22,674 nt of DNA from JBEKYD01 sp049509915. Its GTDB lineage: Bacteria; Acidobacteriota; Terriglobia; Bryobacterales; Bryobacteraceae. Location of the stretch: contig JBEKZL010000104.1 in the NCBI GenBank assembly GCA_049509915.1, forward strand, positions 1-22,674, in the 5' to 3' direction. The notes under the pieces were generated by a model, which made no database searches, had not been told where the DNA came from, and saw only the letters and a list, made by a program, of their open reading frames with translations. Shown in pieces: positions 15,581-22,674 of the stretch (position 1 is its first letter; every line of letters starts with the position of its first letter). The position numbers were made by a program, and so were the translations under genes.

Positions 15581-17554
15581 CTACAAGTTCGGGGCTTTCC
15601 CCGCCGCCAGCGCGCGCAGGATCGCGTCCGGATCATGTACCGCTCCGCCCCACGTGCCGCCGCTCACCTGCTGCAGGGCGGCCCACAGGCGCGTGGCCGC
15701 GGGCAGTTCCGGGTCCGGGGCCAAGTCCTCGCGGGGCCCGCGCTCGGCCAGTACCCGTGTGCCTTCCTCGGCGCCGAACGGAACTCCATCCGCACCAACC
15801 AGGTTCAGCGTGCCTTTGAGCTTCACCCGGTCGATTTCGATTTCGATCAGGTCGCCCTCGCGCAGCTTGCCGATCGGGCCGCCCGCCAGCGCTTCCGGCG
15901 TCACGTGCCCGATGCACGCCCCGGTGGACACACCGCTGAAGCGCGCGTCCGTGATCACCGCTACGTGCTTGCCGAAATCGAGGTAACGCAGCGCCACCGT
16001 GATCTCGAAGATCTCCTCCATGCCGGAGCCGAGCGGCCCGCGGCACATCAGCACCAGCACGTCCCCTGGCTGAATCGGGCGCGGCCCCTGGCCCTTGACG
16101 GCCGCGATGGCATCGTGTTCGCTGCGAAAGATACGCGCCGGCCCGGTCTTGCGGTACACCCCGTCGGCATCCACCACGCTGGGGTCGATGGCGGTGCTCT
16201 TGATCACCGCGCCGCCCGGCGCCAGGTTTCCCGCCGGAAACGTCACCGTCGAAGTCAAGCCGCGCTGCCGCGCCCGGTCCGGGCTCATGATCACGTCGTC
16301 GGGGTCGATGCCGTCGCGATCGCGCAGCACTTTGCGCAGCGCCGCTCGCCGCTCGCTCTGCTCCCACCAATCCAGGAGCGTATCCAGTTTCTCGCCCGTC
16401 ACCGTCCGCGCCCCGGTCTCGAGCAATCCGGCCCGCCGCAGATGTAGCATGGCTTCCGGAACGCCGCCCGCCAGAAACACCTGGATGGTCGGATGCATGC
16501 GCGGGCCATTCGGTAATGCGTCCACCAGCCGCGGCGTCTGCCGGTTCACCCGCGCCCAGTCTTCCACGCCCGGCCGCTTCAGGCCGGCGGAAAACGCGAT
16601 CGCGGGCAGGTGCAGGACCAGGTTGGTGGACCCGCCGAAAGCTGCGTGCACCACCAGCGCATTCCGTATCGCCGCGTCGTTCAGCACGCTTCGCATGGCG
16701 ATGCCGCCGGCCTCCAGCGCCATAACCGCGCGCGCCGAGCGCTTCGCCATGTCGATCCATATGGGATGCCCGGAAGGTGCCAGGGCCGCGTGCGGCAGCG
16801 TCATGCCCAGCGCCTCGCCCACCACCTGCGAGGTCGCCGCCGTTCCCAGGAACTGGCATCCTCCGCCCGGCGTGGCGCAGGCCCGGCACAGATCGCGCAC
16901 CGCCGCTTCCGGCGTTTTCTGCCCCCGCGCCACCCGCGCGCCGGTGGATTGCACCATGCCCGCGTCCTCGCCTTCTTCCGCCAGTAGCGTTACCCCGCCC
17001 GGCACCAGCACGCCCGCCAGGCCGCCCGCCCCCGCCAGCGCCATCATCATCGCCGGCAGCCCTTTATCGCAGGTTGCCACTCCGATTACCCCGCGCCGGG
17101 TGGGCAGCGAGCGGATCAGCCGGCCGAATACCTGCGCCGCGTCGTTGCGGTAAGCCAGCGAATCGAACATGCCGGGCGTGCCCTGCGTGCGCCCATCGCA
17201 GGGGTCCGTACATGCCGCCGCAAACGGAATCGCGCCCCGCGCTTTTAGCTCCCGGGCCGCCGCTTCCACCAGCAGCCCCACTTCCCAGTGCCCGGTGTGA
17301 TAGCCCAGCGCGATCGGCGTTCCATCCGGCGCGCGCAGCCCGCCGTGGGTGCTCAGAATCAGAAATTCCTTCGCGCCCAGCGCCGCCGGGTCCCATCCCA
17401 TTCCAGCGTTCTGCGCCCAGCCGAACAGGTCTCCGGAGGGCCGGCTCACCAGCGCCTCGACCGTCAACCGCAGCGACCCCGACGGTCCCGCAGCCTTCGA
17501 GCGAACGTCATAGAGAGACCTGTCTCCGGAATCGAGCAAATCTGCAAGTGGCAT
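15581..17554 (-). CDS. yjhG: D-xylonate dehydratase, YjhG/YagF type (IlvD/Edd family)
   Basis: This 657-aa protein aligns by eye over its full length with Escherichia coli YjhG/YagF (655 aa), which dehydrate D-xylonate to 2-dehydro-3-deoxy-D-pentonate. Hallmark stretches include RPSGDLFGWAQNAGMGW near 38-54, SDPCDG-like TDPCDGRTQG (C119), ATCDKGLPA (C162), GGGCQFLGTAATSQVV (C233), HAAFGGSTNLVLHLPAIA, and near the C-terminus ITDARFSGVSTGACIGHVTPEALAGGPIGKL. C119, C162 and C233 are the likely Fe-S ligands of this dehydratase family. It starts 35 bp after the second CHAD ORF and may share its mRNA. No aldolase, semialdehyde dehydrogenase or xylose dehydrogenase of a complete Dahms or Weimberg pathway lies beside it. 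Other aldonic acids are possible substrates. The start agrees with family length; upstream ribosome binding is weak. Confidence 0.92.
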   Translation of the reverse strand: MPLADLLDSGDRSLYDVRSKAAGPSGSLRLTVEALVSRPSGDLFGWAQNAGMGWDPAALGAKEFLILSTHGGLRAPDGTPIALGYHTGHWEVGLLVEAAARELKARGAIPFAAACTDPCDGRTQGTPGMFDSLAYRNDAAQVFGRLIRSLPTRRGVIGVATCDKGLPAMMMALAGAGGLAGVLVPGGVTLLAEEGEDAGMVQSTGARVARGQKTPEAAVRDLCRACATPGGGCQFLGTAATSQVVGEALGMTLPHAALAPSGHPIWIDMAKRSARAVMALEAGGIAMRSVLNDAAIRNALVVHAAFGGSTNLVLHLPAIAFSAGLKRPGVEDWARVNRQTPRLVDALPNGPRMHPTIQVFLAGGVPEAMLHLRRAGLLETGARTVTGEKLDTLLDWWEQSERRAALRKVLRDRDGIDPDDVIMSPDRARQRGLTSTVTFPAGNLAPGGAVIKSTAIDPSVVDADGVYRKTGPARIFRSEHDAIAAVKGQGPRPIQPGDVLVLMCRGPLGSGMEEIFEITVALRYLDFGKHVAVITDARFSGVSTGACIGHVTPEALAGGPIGKLREGDLIEIEIDRVKLKGTLNLVGADGVPFGAEEGTRVLAERGPREDLAPDPELPAATRLWAALQQVSGGTWGGAVHDPDAILRALAAGKAPNL

Positions 17555-17589
17555 GACAAGCCTGATGCTAACACCGGTTGGCGCAGGCT

Positions 17590-18078
17590 TCAGCGCGCGG
17601 CCGGCTTTCTAATACTTCCGCGCGCCTGCCGCCCCAGGTACCGCACCCACGCCGCTTCCCGCCCGGCGGCGTCGAACTGCCCGGTCCAGACTTCGTGGAT
17701 GTGCTGGGATCGAGAAGCTTCCTCGCCGATCAGGAACTTCTCCAGTTTGTCGCGCAGCGGGGAAGCCGGCATTTCCCGCATCAGCAGATTGCGCGACGCG
17801 ACGCAATCGTTCAGCTCACCCAACGCCTGCTGCAAAACCTGCAGACCCGCCAGGTAGCGCTCGAACTCCGGCCCATAGCAGCGGCGAAACAGTTCCAGCG
17901 TATAGCGCAGCCGCTTGGTGGCCAGGCGCAGTTCGTGCAGTTGGGCGGGCGAGGGCCGGCTCGCCAGAAATTCCCGCCCCGCCCGAAAATACGCCAACAC
18001 CAATGGCGGCAGCCCGCGGCGCGCGTTGACAGCCGCGCCCAGCCGCGCGTTCCAAACCGGTGAAGGCAGCTTTTCCAT
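17590..18078 (-). CDS. C-terminal half of a CHAD-domain protein
   Basis: This 162-aa ORF holds the second of the two helical bundles that make up a CHAD domain, a fold that binds inorganic polyphosphate. It has the characteristic basic helix LHELRLATKRLRYTLELF (residues 47-64; H48, R51, K55, R56, R58) and the following LGELNDCVAS segment. It lies in the same reading frame as the ORF at 18082-18484, separated from it only by one TAG and one TTT codon. Its ATG has GGAG at 18091-18088, 9 nt upstream, so independent or coupled initiation is plausible. A single intact CHAD protein would be about 297 aa, the usual size. The ORF is therefore either half of a two-chain CHAD or the downstream part of a gene with a nonsense mutation. 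It precedes the dehydratase by 35 bp. Confidence 0.75.
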   Translation of the reverse strand: MEKLPSPVWNARLGAAVNARRGLPPLVLAYFRAGREFLASRPSPAQLHELRLATKRLRYTLELFRRCYGPEFERYLAGLQVLQQALGELNDCVASRNLLMREMPASPLRDKLEKFLIGEEASRSQHIHEVWTGQFDAAGREAAWVRYLGRQARGSIRKPAAR

Positions 18079-18081
18079 AAA

Positions 18082-18483
18082 CTAGAGCTCCAGTTTCCGC
18101 CGCCATTTCGCCGCCGGATCGCGCCGGTCCCAGCGCTCGATGTCAGCCGCCATCTCATGGCTGGCCGCCGCACGCTCAGCCGAAAGCTTGCGGTGAATCG
18201 CGGTGCGCGGCGACACTCCCGCCTGCCCGATCAGCGCGAGCGCGATGTCCCGGTCGCGCACCGCTCCCGCCGATTGCAGCAACCCGTGCAGCCCGGCGCG
18301 AATCTTTTTCCACGAGCGCCCCGGATAGAAGCCGGCGAATACGCGCAGGCAGCGGCTCAGGCGCCGGATCGATACCCGCAAATCGTGGATGGCATCGGCA
18401 TCCGCGCCCCGCGCGGCCCGTTTCAACTCCGCGCCGAAGCGTTCCAGCAAGCGCCCCGTTTCCGCCCGCACGTACTCCCGCAT
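18082..18483 (-). CDS. N-terminal half of a CHAD-domain protein, ended by an in-frame amber codon
   Basis: This 133-aa ORF holds the first helical bundle of a CHAD domain. The basic helix AIHDLRVSIRRLSRCLRVF (31-49; H33, R36, R40, R41, R44) and the GAVRDRDIAL motif (73-82) are intact. It stops at TAG (18084-18082) exactly where a normal CHAD protein would continue into the second bundle, encoded in the same frame four codons on. No polyphosphate kinase or CYTH domain lies nearby, so a role in polyphosphate binding rests on family knowledge alone. Upstream, CATAAT ends 6 nt before the ATG, which would give a leaderless message. No Shine-Dalgarno is seen. Confidence 0.75.
   Translation of the reverse strand: MREYVRAETGRLLERFGAELKRAARGADADAIHDLRVSIRRLSRCLRVFAGFYPGRSWKKIRAGLHGLLQSAGAVRDRDIALALIGQAGVSPRTAIHRKLSAERAAASHEMAADIERWDRRDPAAKWRRKLEL
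18088..18091 (-). promoter_or_regulatory. ribosome binding site for the second CHAD ORF
   Basis: GGAG on the minus strand sits inside the last codons of the first CHAD ORF, 9 nt before the second ATG. This spacing would allow ribosomes ending at the TAG to re-initiate. Confidence 0.5.
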
Positions 18484-18750
18484 AGGTTCATTATGTATTC
18501 TCGCTCCGCACGCCCCGTCTGTGGCGATGGCACAGGACGGCGCGGACCTGTTGGAGATTCAATTTCGCGGCATGGCGCCATGGGGACGTCGCCACATAGT
18601 AACGTTATGAACGTGCCCAAGGCTTTGGATGTCCGGACGGTCGACCGTGGTCAGACCTGCCGTCGGATCTTGAGTTAACGTGAGATTGAGCCAGCCCCGC
18701 TCGACTGAATCAGGTACGTCAGGAGCCGGCCTGCCCGATTCACCGGGCGG

Positions 18751-18789
18751 GCAGCATCACGATGGTTTACGAGCGGCCAGCAGCATCAC
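18751..18789. repeat. 10-bp direct repeat GCAGCATCAC
   Basis: Two exact copies at 18751-18760 and 18780-18789 have starts 29 bp apart, close to three helical turns. They could be paired sites for one regulator. Chance cannot be excluded. Confidence 0.4.
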
Positions 18790-18834
18790 AAAAAGCGGAA
18801 CTACTGCCGCGGATCAAGGAACCGCTCCCTGGCA

Positions 18835-18869
18835 GTCGCGGCTCGGAAGCGCGTAAAATGAGCCGCGAC
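18835..18869 (+). promoter_or_regulatory. inverted-repeat operator straddling the probable -10 of the dehydrogenase gene
   Basis: GTCGCGGCTC (18835-18844) and GAGCCGCGAC (18860-18869) are perfect inverted repeats around a 15-bp centre. The centre ends in TAAAAT (18854-18859), a five-of-six match to the -10 consensus. A dimeric regulator bound here would cover the -10 and probable start site. No good -35 is seen at 16-18 bp, so the promoter may need an activator. Confidence 0.45.
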
Positions 18870-18930
18870 CCGTTGTTTCGCAGCGGCGACATCACGCGGC
18901 GCCAAAACGCGGCCACATCATGGAGTTAGC

Positions 18931-19971
18931 ATGGAGGACATGATAACTGCGGTTTTGCACGATGTCGATCGGCTGGTGCTGGAGGAAAGGCCGGTGCCGC
19001 AACCGGGACCTGACGATGCCCTGGTGCGGATCAGATCCTGCGGCATTTGCGCCACCGATTATAAGGCCGTCAAAGGCATTCGCCGCAACGTTAGCTTTCC
19101 GCTCGTTCCCGGGCACGAACCCGCCGGCGTGGTAGCCGCCGTGGGAGCGCACGTCCGCAGCGTGAAGGAAGGCGATGAAGTCATTGTCTGCCCCAGCGGC
19201 TATTGCGGCGCTTGCCGGTACTGCCGCATGGGCCAGACGCACTATTGCGAGCACATGTATACGACCGGCGGCGACGGTCCGCGGGATGTGCGGCCCGGGA
19301 GCTTTGCCGAGTATACCGTGACTGGGGCCAATATGCTCTTCCCCAAGCCCGCCGGCGTGAGTTTCGACGCCGCGTGCCAAACCGAACCCCTCAGCGGCGC
19401 TTGGAAGGGCATTATCCAGTATTCGGAAATGCGGGTTGGCGATGATGTGGTCATCATCGGCACGGGTGGAATTGGCATGTACTGCATGATGGTGGCAAAG
19501 GCAGCGGGCGCCGGACGCTTGATCGCCGTAGACATCAGCGATCACGCCCTGGAAACGGCGCGTAAGTTGGGAGCCACGCACACCTTGAACCCGAAGCGCG
19601 GCGATGTGAAATCCGCCGTGTATGAGATTCTGCCGCTGGGGCCGGACCTTGTACTGGAAGCCGCCGGGCCAATTGAAGCGGTCAATCTGATGGTCAGCCT
19701 CTTGCGGCGCGGCACGCGCTGGAATATCTTCGGCATCACCACTCACGAAACGTTCACTTTGGACGGAGGTCTGATGCATTTTCTGGAGGCGCGGATGGAC
19801 TCCAGCTTTTCCACTAATCCGCTGGCGATGGAAATGGCCATTCGGCTCATCGAGCGCGGAGTGGTGAATCCCGAGAAGGTCATCTCACACCGCTTCCCTC
19901 TAACGGAAATTGGCAAGGCCATGGAAGTGATGGGAACTCCCGGCCGGAACAAGGTTGTCATTAATCCTTGA
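18931..19971 (+). CDS. zinc-dependent medium-chain alcohol/polyol dehydrogenase
   Basis: This 346-aa protein is a medium-chain dehydrogenase/reductase that oxidises an alcohol or polyol with NAD(P). Catalytic zinc ligands are C37 (SCGICATD), H62 and E63 (GHEPAG), and probably E152 (TEP). The structural zinc is held by C92, C95, C98 and C106. The Rossmann motif GTGGIG (177-182) and D201 at the end of the second strand (IAVDIS) favour NAD. The overall pattern is closest to sorbitol, threonine or L-idonate dehydrogenase-type enzymes; the substrate cannot be set from sequence. GGAG at 18922-18925, 5 nt before the ATG, supports the start. It is followed after 94 bp by a GH63-like glycosidase on the same strand and lies divergent to the CHAD/xylonate dehydratase group, which suggests sugar catabolism. 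A structured operator-like promoter precedes it. Confidence 0.92.
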   Translation: MEDMITAVLHDVDRLVLEERPVPQPGPDDALVRIRSCGICATDYKAVKGIRRNVSFPLVPGHEPAGVVAAVGAHVRSVKEGDEVIVCPSGYCGACRYCRMGQTHYCEHMYTTGGDGPRDVRPGSFAEYTVTGANMLFPKPAGVSFDAACQTEPLSGAWKGIIQYSEMRVGDDVVIIGTGGIGMYCMMVAKAAGAGRLIAVDISDHALETARKLGATHTLNPKRGDVKSAVYEILPLGPDLVLEAAGPIEAVNLMVSLLRRGTRWNIFGITTHETFTLDGGLMHFLEARMDSSFSTNPLAMEMAIRLIERGVVNPEKVISHRFPLTEIGKAMEVMGTPGRNKVVINP

Positions 19972-20031
19972 AGTCCAGTCGAAGGTAGATCACTCAGCGC
20001 AACTGACGGTGCTGGGCGTCCCCCGAGGGCT

Positions 20032-20050
20032 GGCGCCCGGAGCCGGCGCC
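20032..20050 (+). terminator. GC-rich hairpin between the dehydrogenase and GH63 genes
   Basis: GGCGCC (20032-20037) and GGCGCC (20045-20050) form a 6-bp stem with a 7-nt loop, followed by ATTTAAG. It could attenuate read-through from the dehydrogenase gene. The T-run is too short for a confident intrinsic terminator. Confidence 0.25.
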
Positions 20051-20065
20051 ATTTAAGATCTACTT

Positions 20066-22456
20066 ATGTGGCTTCGGAATCGTCGGCAGTTTGTTCGCTA
20101 CGCAGCCTTAGCCGCCGGAGGCAGCAGTCTCGCCCGTTGGGCTTCAGCCGCGGAGACTTCTCCGGCGGAGATATACCGGCTGCTCGGCTTTGCCACCATG
20201 ACCGGCGAAAACCCGCTCAAGCTCTGGGCCCGCTTGCGCGACACTCGCCAGTGGCTCTCTGGCCCGCTCTCGCCCGACGCCTGGTCGGGGCAGGTCTTTG
20301 TTGCCGACCACGCCGACATCTTCGCATTTCGTTGCCTATCGTTACCGGAGAGCTGGTTGAAGGATGCCGAGGCGGGTAAGCGCGCAGAGTTTTGCGGAAA
20401 GAATTTCGCCCAGTGGTTTCGCGGCTGGCCGAAATGGTGGAAGACGGTGGGGCCCAAAGCCTGGGACAACTCTTACGCGCGCCTGATCTGGCAGATGCCG
20501 GACGATGGGCCGGAAGTTACCTACGAGTGGGCGCAAATAGCGCCTCAAGAGATCGTCGGCCGGATCACGCATTCCCGGGCAGCAGCCCTGGTGATCGAGG
20601 GCTATGTCCCCTGGGATTCCGCGCCGCCGCGCTTTTCGGCGCTGTACGCGGAATCGCCGGACCGCAAGTTCCTGCATGGGCGCTCCTGGGCCCCTGGTAC
20701 CCGCGATGGTCTGCGCTGGGTTCTGGCGACGAGCCAACCTGCCGCCGAGAAGGCCGGAACAGGGGATGTGCGATGGCACGGGTTCTATCCCGAAGTTAAG
20801 AGACTGTATTTGTGCGCGCGCCAGGGACAGTCCTATGGGCCCCTCGAGGAAGCCACGGCCCGATGGCTCGAACCGGGCCGGATCGATGAACTGCTTGAAC
20901 GAAACCGCGAACGCTACCTGGCTTCGCGTCCGGTTGGCACCGGCTGGCTAGCGGATGTTCCGGCGGCCATCAACGATCAACTGGAGTGGAGCGAAGTCTA
21001 TACCCCGGAGCGCCGGCATCCCTACATAACCGTTAGCCGCTCCTGGGCCATGGAGAACAACTCGGCTCCGGACTTCCTATGGGACAGCTTCTTCAGCGCG
21101 CTGCTGGTGTGCCAGGAGGACGAGCGGAAATGCTTCGATTTGATTCGGGACATCACCTCGTGGCAGAACGACCAGGGAATGTTCGTTCAGTACGGGCAAT
21201 GGCCCTCGCACCCCGCGCGCACCATTTTCCCGGTTGCGTGGGGCCATACGCAGTATCCGATCGGGTCGCTGGCGGTCGCTAAGATTTATCTGCGGCGTCC
21301 CAACCGGGCGTTTCTGAGCGAGATCTATCCGCGGCTGCTCAAAAATCACCACTGGTGGTTCGCCGACCGGGGCGACGGCCAACCGTGGCGCGACGGCAAC
21401 CGGGATGGGTTGCTGGAACTCGGTTCGAATTACCCGGAGGAGATCCCGTATGAGGATCGCCAGCAGGTGGCGTATTACGAGTCGTATGACGACAGCCCGG
21501 AATGGTGGCACGTCGCGCGCTACAACGAACAGACCGGCACTCTGGAGCAGGACACAGTCGAGCGCAACTGCCTCTATGCCATGGACTGCTGGATCCTGGC
21601 CTGGATGGCCGCTCTGCTGGGTCGCACCGTGGAGGCTGCGGCGCTGACGGCCGAACACACGAAGATGACGCGCGCCATCAATCGCCTGCTTTGGGATCCA
21701 GCGCGGCAGTGCTACTATAACCGCCGCTGGCACGAAGTGGACGGCGAGGTATTTTTTCCGCAGATGGCGCCGGATGTTTTCCTGTCACTATTGGGGAAAG
21801 TGGCGGATCCGGCACGCGCCGAGGCTATTCGAAAAATCTTCCACGATCCGAACAAATTCGCCGGCGAATGGATTCTGCCGACAATCAGCCGCGACGACCC
21901 CCTGTACCCCAAGCAGGACTACTGGCGTGGCAAGGTCTGGGCCCCGGTGAACTGGCTGGTTTACCAGGGGTTCAAAATCTACGATTGGGATCTCGAAGCG
22001 CGCCAACTGGCGGAATCCAGCGCCAGGATGTTCCTAAAGCCCTGGCGTGAAAAAGGCGAGTGCCATGAGAATTTTCTTTCCACCACGGGCGCGGGCGCGA
22101 GCGACCCCCACTACACTTGGGGGGCGCTCATGGTGCTGATTGCGATCGAGGAACTCATCGATGCGAATCCGTGGCAGGGACTCCGGTTCGGCAGCCTCGA
22201 GCCGGTAGAGGATGGCGGCATCGAGCGCTACCCTGTCGGCGGTGCACTCTACGACGTGAAGCTGTCGGCGGGAGGCACGCAGGTGAAGCGGAACGGAAAG
22301 GCGCTATTTGCGACCGATGTGCCGGTCGAAATCCGGCATGTGAGCTTCGACGCGGGGCGCCCGCACGGCGAGATCCGTGCCAAACGTGCGGGGAGACTCT
22401 GGATCGGAACCGGGGCTCCCCGTGAGTTCCCGCAAGGGGGTAGCCGGTTCGGCTGA
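20066..22456 (+). CDS. Tat-exported GH63-like glycoside hydrolase
   Basis: This 796-aa protein begins with a twin-arginine signal (NRRQFVRYAAL, then ASA before residue 29), so it folds before export. The N-terminal part (about 30-290) has no motif I recognise and is probably a beta-rich domain. The part from about 300 to 700 matches the (alpha/alpha)6 barrel of family GH63: FLWDSFFSALL (337-347), YGQWPSHPA, DGNRDGLLELGSN (443-455), DYWRGKVWAPVNWLVYQGF (618-636) and CHENFLSTTGAGASDPHYTWGALM (666-689). Likely catalytic residues are D447 as acid and E668 as base, by analogy with GH63. A small beta domain (about 705-796) closes the protein. GH63 includes alpha-glucosidases and mannosylglycerate hydrolases; the glycoside here is unknown. 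No Shine-Dalgarno is seen; TAAGAT ends 6 nt before the ATG. It is probably linked to the preceding dehydrogenase. Confidence 0.82.
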   Translation: MWLRNRRQFVRYAALAAGGSSLARWASAAETSPAEIYRLLGFATMTGENPLKLWARLRDTRQWLSGPLSPDAWSGQVFVADHADIFAFRCLSLPESWLKDAEAGKRAEFCGKNFAQWFRGWPKWWKTVGPKAWDNSYARLIWQMPDDGPEVTYEWAQIAPQEIVGRITHSRAAALVIEGYVPWDSAPPRFSALYAESPDRKFLHGRSWAPGTRDGLRWVLATSQPAAEKAGTGDVRWHGFYPEVKRLYLCARQGQSYGPLEEATARWLEPGRIDELLERNRERYLASRPVGTGWLADVPAAINDQLEWSEVYTPERRHPYITVSRSWAMENNSAPDFLWDSFFSALLVCQEDERKCFDLIRDITSWQNDQGMFVQYGQWPSHPARTIFPVAWGHTQYPIGSLAVAKIYLRRPNRAFLSEIYPRLLKNHHWWFADRGDGQPWRDGNRDGLLELGSNYPEEIPYEDRQQVAYYESYDDSPEWWHVARYNEQTGTLEQDTVERNCLYAMDCWILAWMAALLGRTVEAAALTAEHTKMTRAINRLLWDPARQCYYNRRWHEVDGEVFFPQMAPDVFLSLLGKVADPARAEAIRKIFHDPNKFAGEWILPTISRDDPLYPKQDYWRGKVWAPVNWLVYQGFKIYDWDLEARQLAESSARMFLKPWREKGECHENFLSTTGAGASDPHYTWGALMVLIAIEELIDANPWQGLRFGSLEPVEDGGIERYPVGGALYDVKLSAGGTQVKRNGKALFATDVPVEIRHVSFDAGRPHGEIRAKRAGRLWIGTGAPREFPQGGSRFG

Positions 22457-22504
22457 ACGATGCAAGCGCGTTGCCGGTACCTCTGCGGCGCGCGGAACAA
22501 GATT

Positions 22505-22522
22505 CTGGCGCGCTTCCGCCAG
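22505..22522 (+). terminator. possible hairpin terminator after the GH63 gene
   Basis: CTGGCG (22505-22510) and CGCCAG (22517-22522) form a perfect 6-bp stem with a 6-nt loop, about 50 bp after the stop codon. No T-run follows, so termination would need a factor. Confidence 0.25.
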
Positions 22523-22568
22523 GACTACCTAAGAAAGTTTGCCGCATCCGGACTAGCCCCAATACTGT

Positions 22569-22674
22569 TCACTTAACAATCCTGATACGCTTGGATATGT
22601 CGATGCGATGGGTGCGCATCGGCTTGCGTGGGCGTAGAGGGTAGTTACTCGTCTTGCGCTTCACGCCGCGCGGG
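22569..22674 (-). CDS. possible 3' end of an unrecognised minus-strand gene
   Basis: A minus-strand frame is open from the window edge for 34 codons to TGA (22571-22569). The peptide is very basic, ending RTHRIDISKRIRIVK, and matches nothing I recognise. The stretch is too short to tell a real C-terminus from a chance frame. Confidence 0.22.
   Translation of the reverse strand, partial: PRGVKRKTSNYPLRPRKPMRTHRIDISKRIRIVK
22601..22621. repeat. 7-bp perfect inverted repeat near the right edge
   Basis: CGATGCG (22601-22607) and CGCATCG (22615-22621) surround ATGGGTG. It may be a regulator site or lie inside the possible minus-strand gene. Its role is unknown. Confidence 0.3.

Larger units (their letters stand above)
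18484..18930. other. 447-bp divergent intergenic region rich in palindromes
   Basis: No supported ORF is present between the divergent CHAD and dehydrogenase genes. The stretch contains a 12-bp perfect palindrome ACGGTCGACCGT (18637-18648) beside GTCCGGAC (18631-18638), and a 7-bp stem CTGCCCG/CGGGCAG (18731-18737/18748-18754). It also has two copies of GCAGCATCAC (18751-18760, 18780-18789) and a 10-bp inverted repeat at 18835-18869. The density of such elements suggests regulator binding sites for both flanking operons. No structured RNA family was recognised. Confidence 0.5.

Noticed and set aside
15218..16447. 409-codon plus-strand ORF spanning the HAF gene end and the dehydratase
   Set aside because: Overlaps the 3' end of the HAF-repeat gene and is antisense to a full-length YjhG-type gene; no domain visible.
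15633..16889. 418-codon minus-strand ORF in another frame of the dehydratase
   Set aside because: The dehydratase frame aligns end to end with YjhG; this frame yields Arg/Gly-rich low-complexity sequence.
18157..18678. plus-strand ORF of 173 codons over the first CHAD half and the divergent region
   Set aside because: Antisense to CHAD coding sequence, with no domain and no ribosome site.

Overview
The window looks like chromosomal DNA from an Acidobacteriota soil bacterium of the Solibacter/Bryobacter type. This rests on high G+C, a secreted enzyme ending in a TIGR03437-type domain, an ECF sigma factor of the TIGR02999 type paired with a TPR-bearing Ser/Thr kinase, and several Tat- or Sec-exported enzymes. 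The lineage is inferred from family distribution; no rRNA, tRNA, CRISPR array or insertion sequence was seen.

Left part (1-8196, minus strand): a Tat-exported purple-acid-phosphatase-like metallophosphoesterase runs off the left edge. It is followed by a two-gene addB-addA helicase-nuclease operon with an ATGA start/stop overlap. Both subunits end in a RecB-like nuclease domain framed by four cysteines.

Middle part (8197-15580): a divergent intergenic region leads to an exported M28 zinc peptidase. A minus-strand signalling pair follows, an ECF sigma factor and a membrane Ser/Thr kinase with about ten TPRs. Divergent from the pair is a secreted protein with seven HAF-like repeats, possibly a seven-bladed propeller, and a 'GNLQ' repeat tail. 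Adjacency suggests, but does not show, that this protein is a target or partner of the sigma/kinase pair.

Right part (15581-22674): a minus-strand group holds two half-size CHAD ORFs separated by one in-frame amber codon, then a YjhG/YagF-type D-xylonate dehydratase. A 447-bp palindrome-rich divergent region precedes a plus-strand pair, a zinc-dependent medium-chain dehydrogenase and a Tat-exported GH63-like glycosidase. Together these suggest sugar and sugar-acid catabolism: periplasmic glycoside cleavage, oxidation of a polyol or sugar, and aldonate dehydration. That link is contextual only. The last ~100 bases may hold the 3' end of another minus-strand gene.

The strongest leads are the amber-split CHAD gene, the paired cysteine-framed nucleases in AddA and AddB, the sigma/kinase/HAF-repeat locus, and an inverted repeat straddling the likely -10 box of the dehydrogenase.
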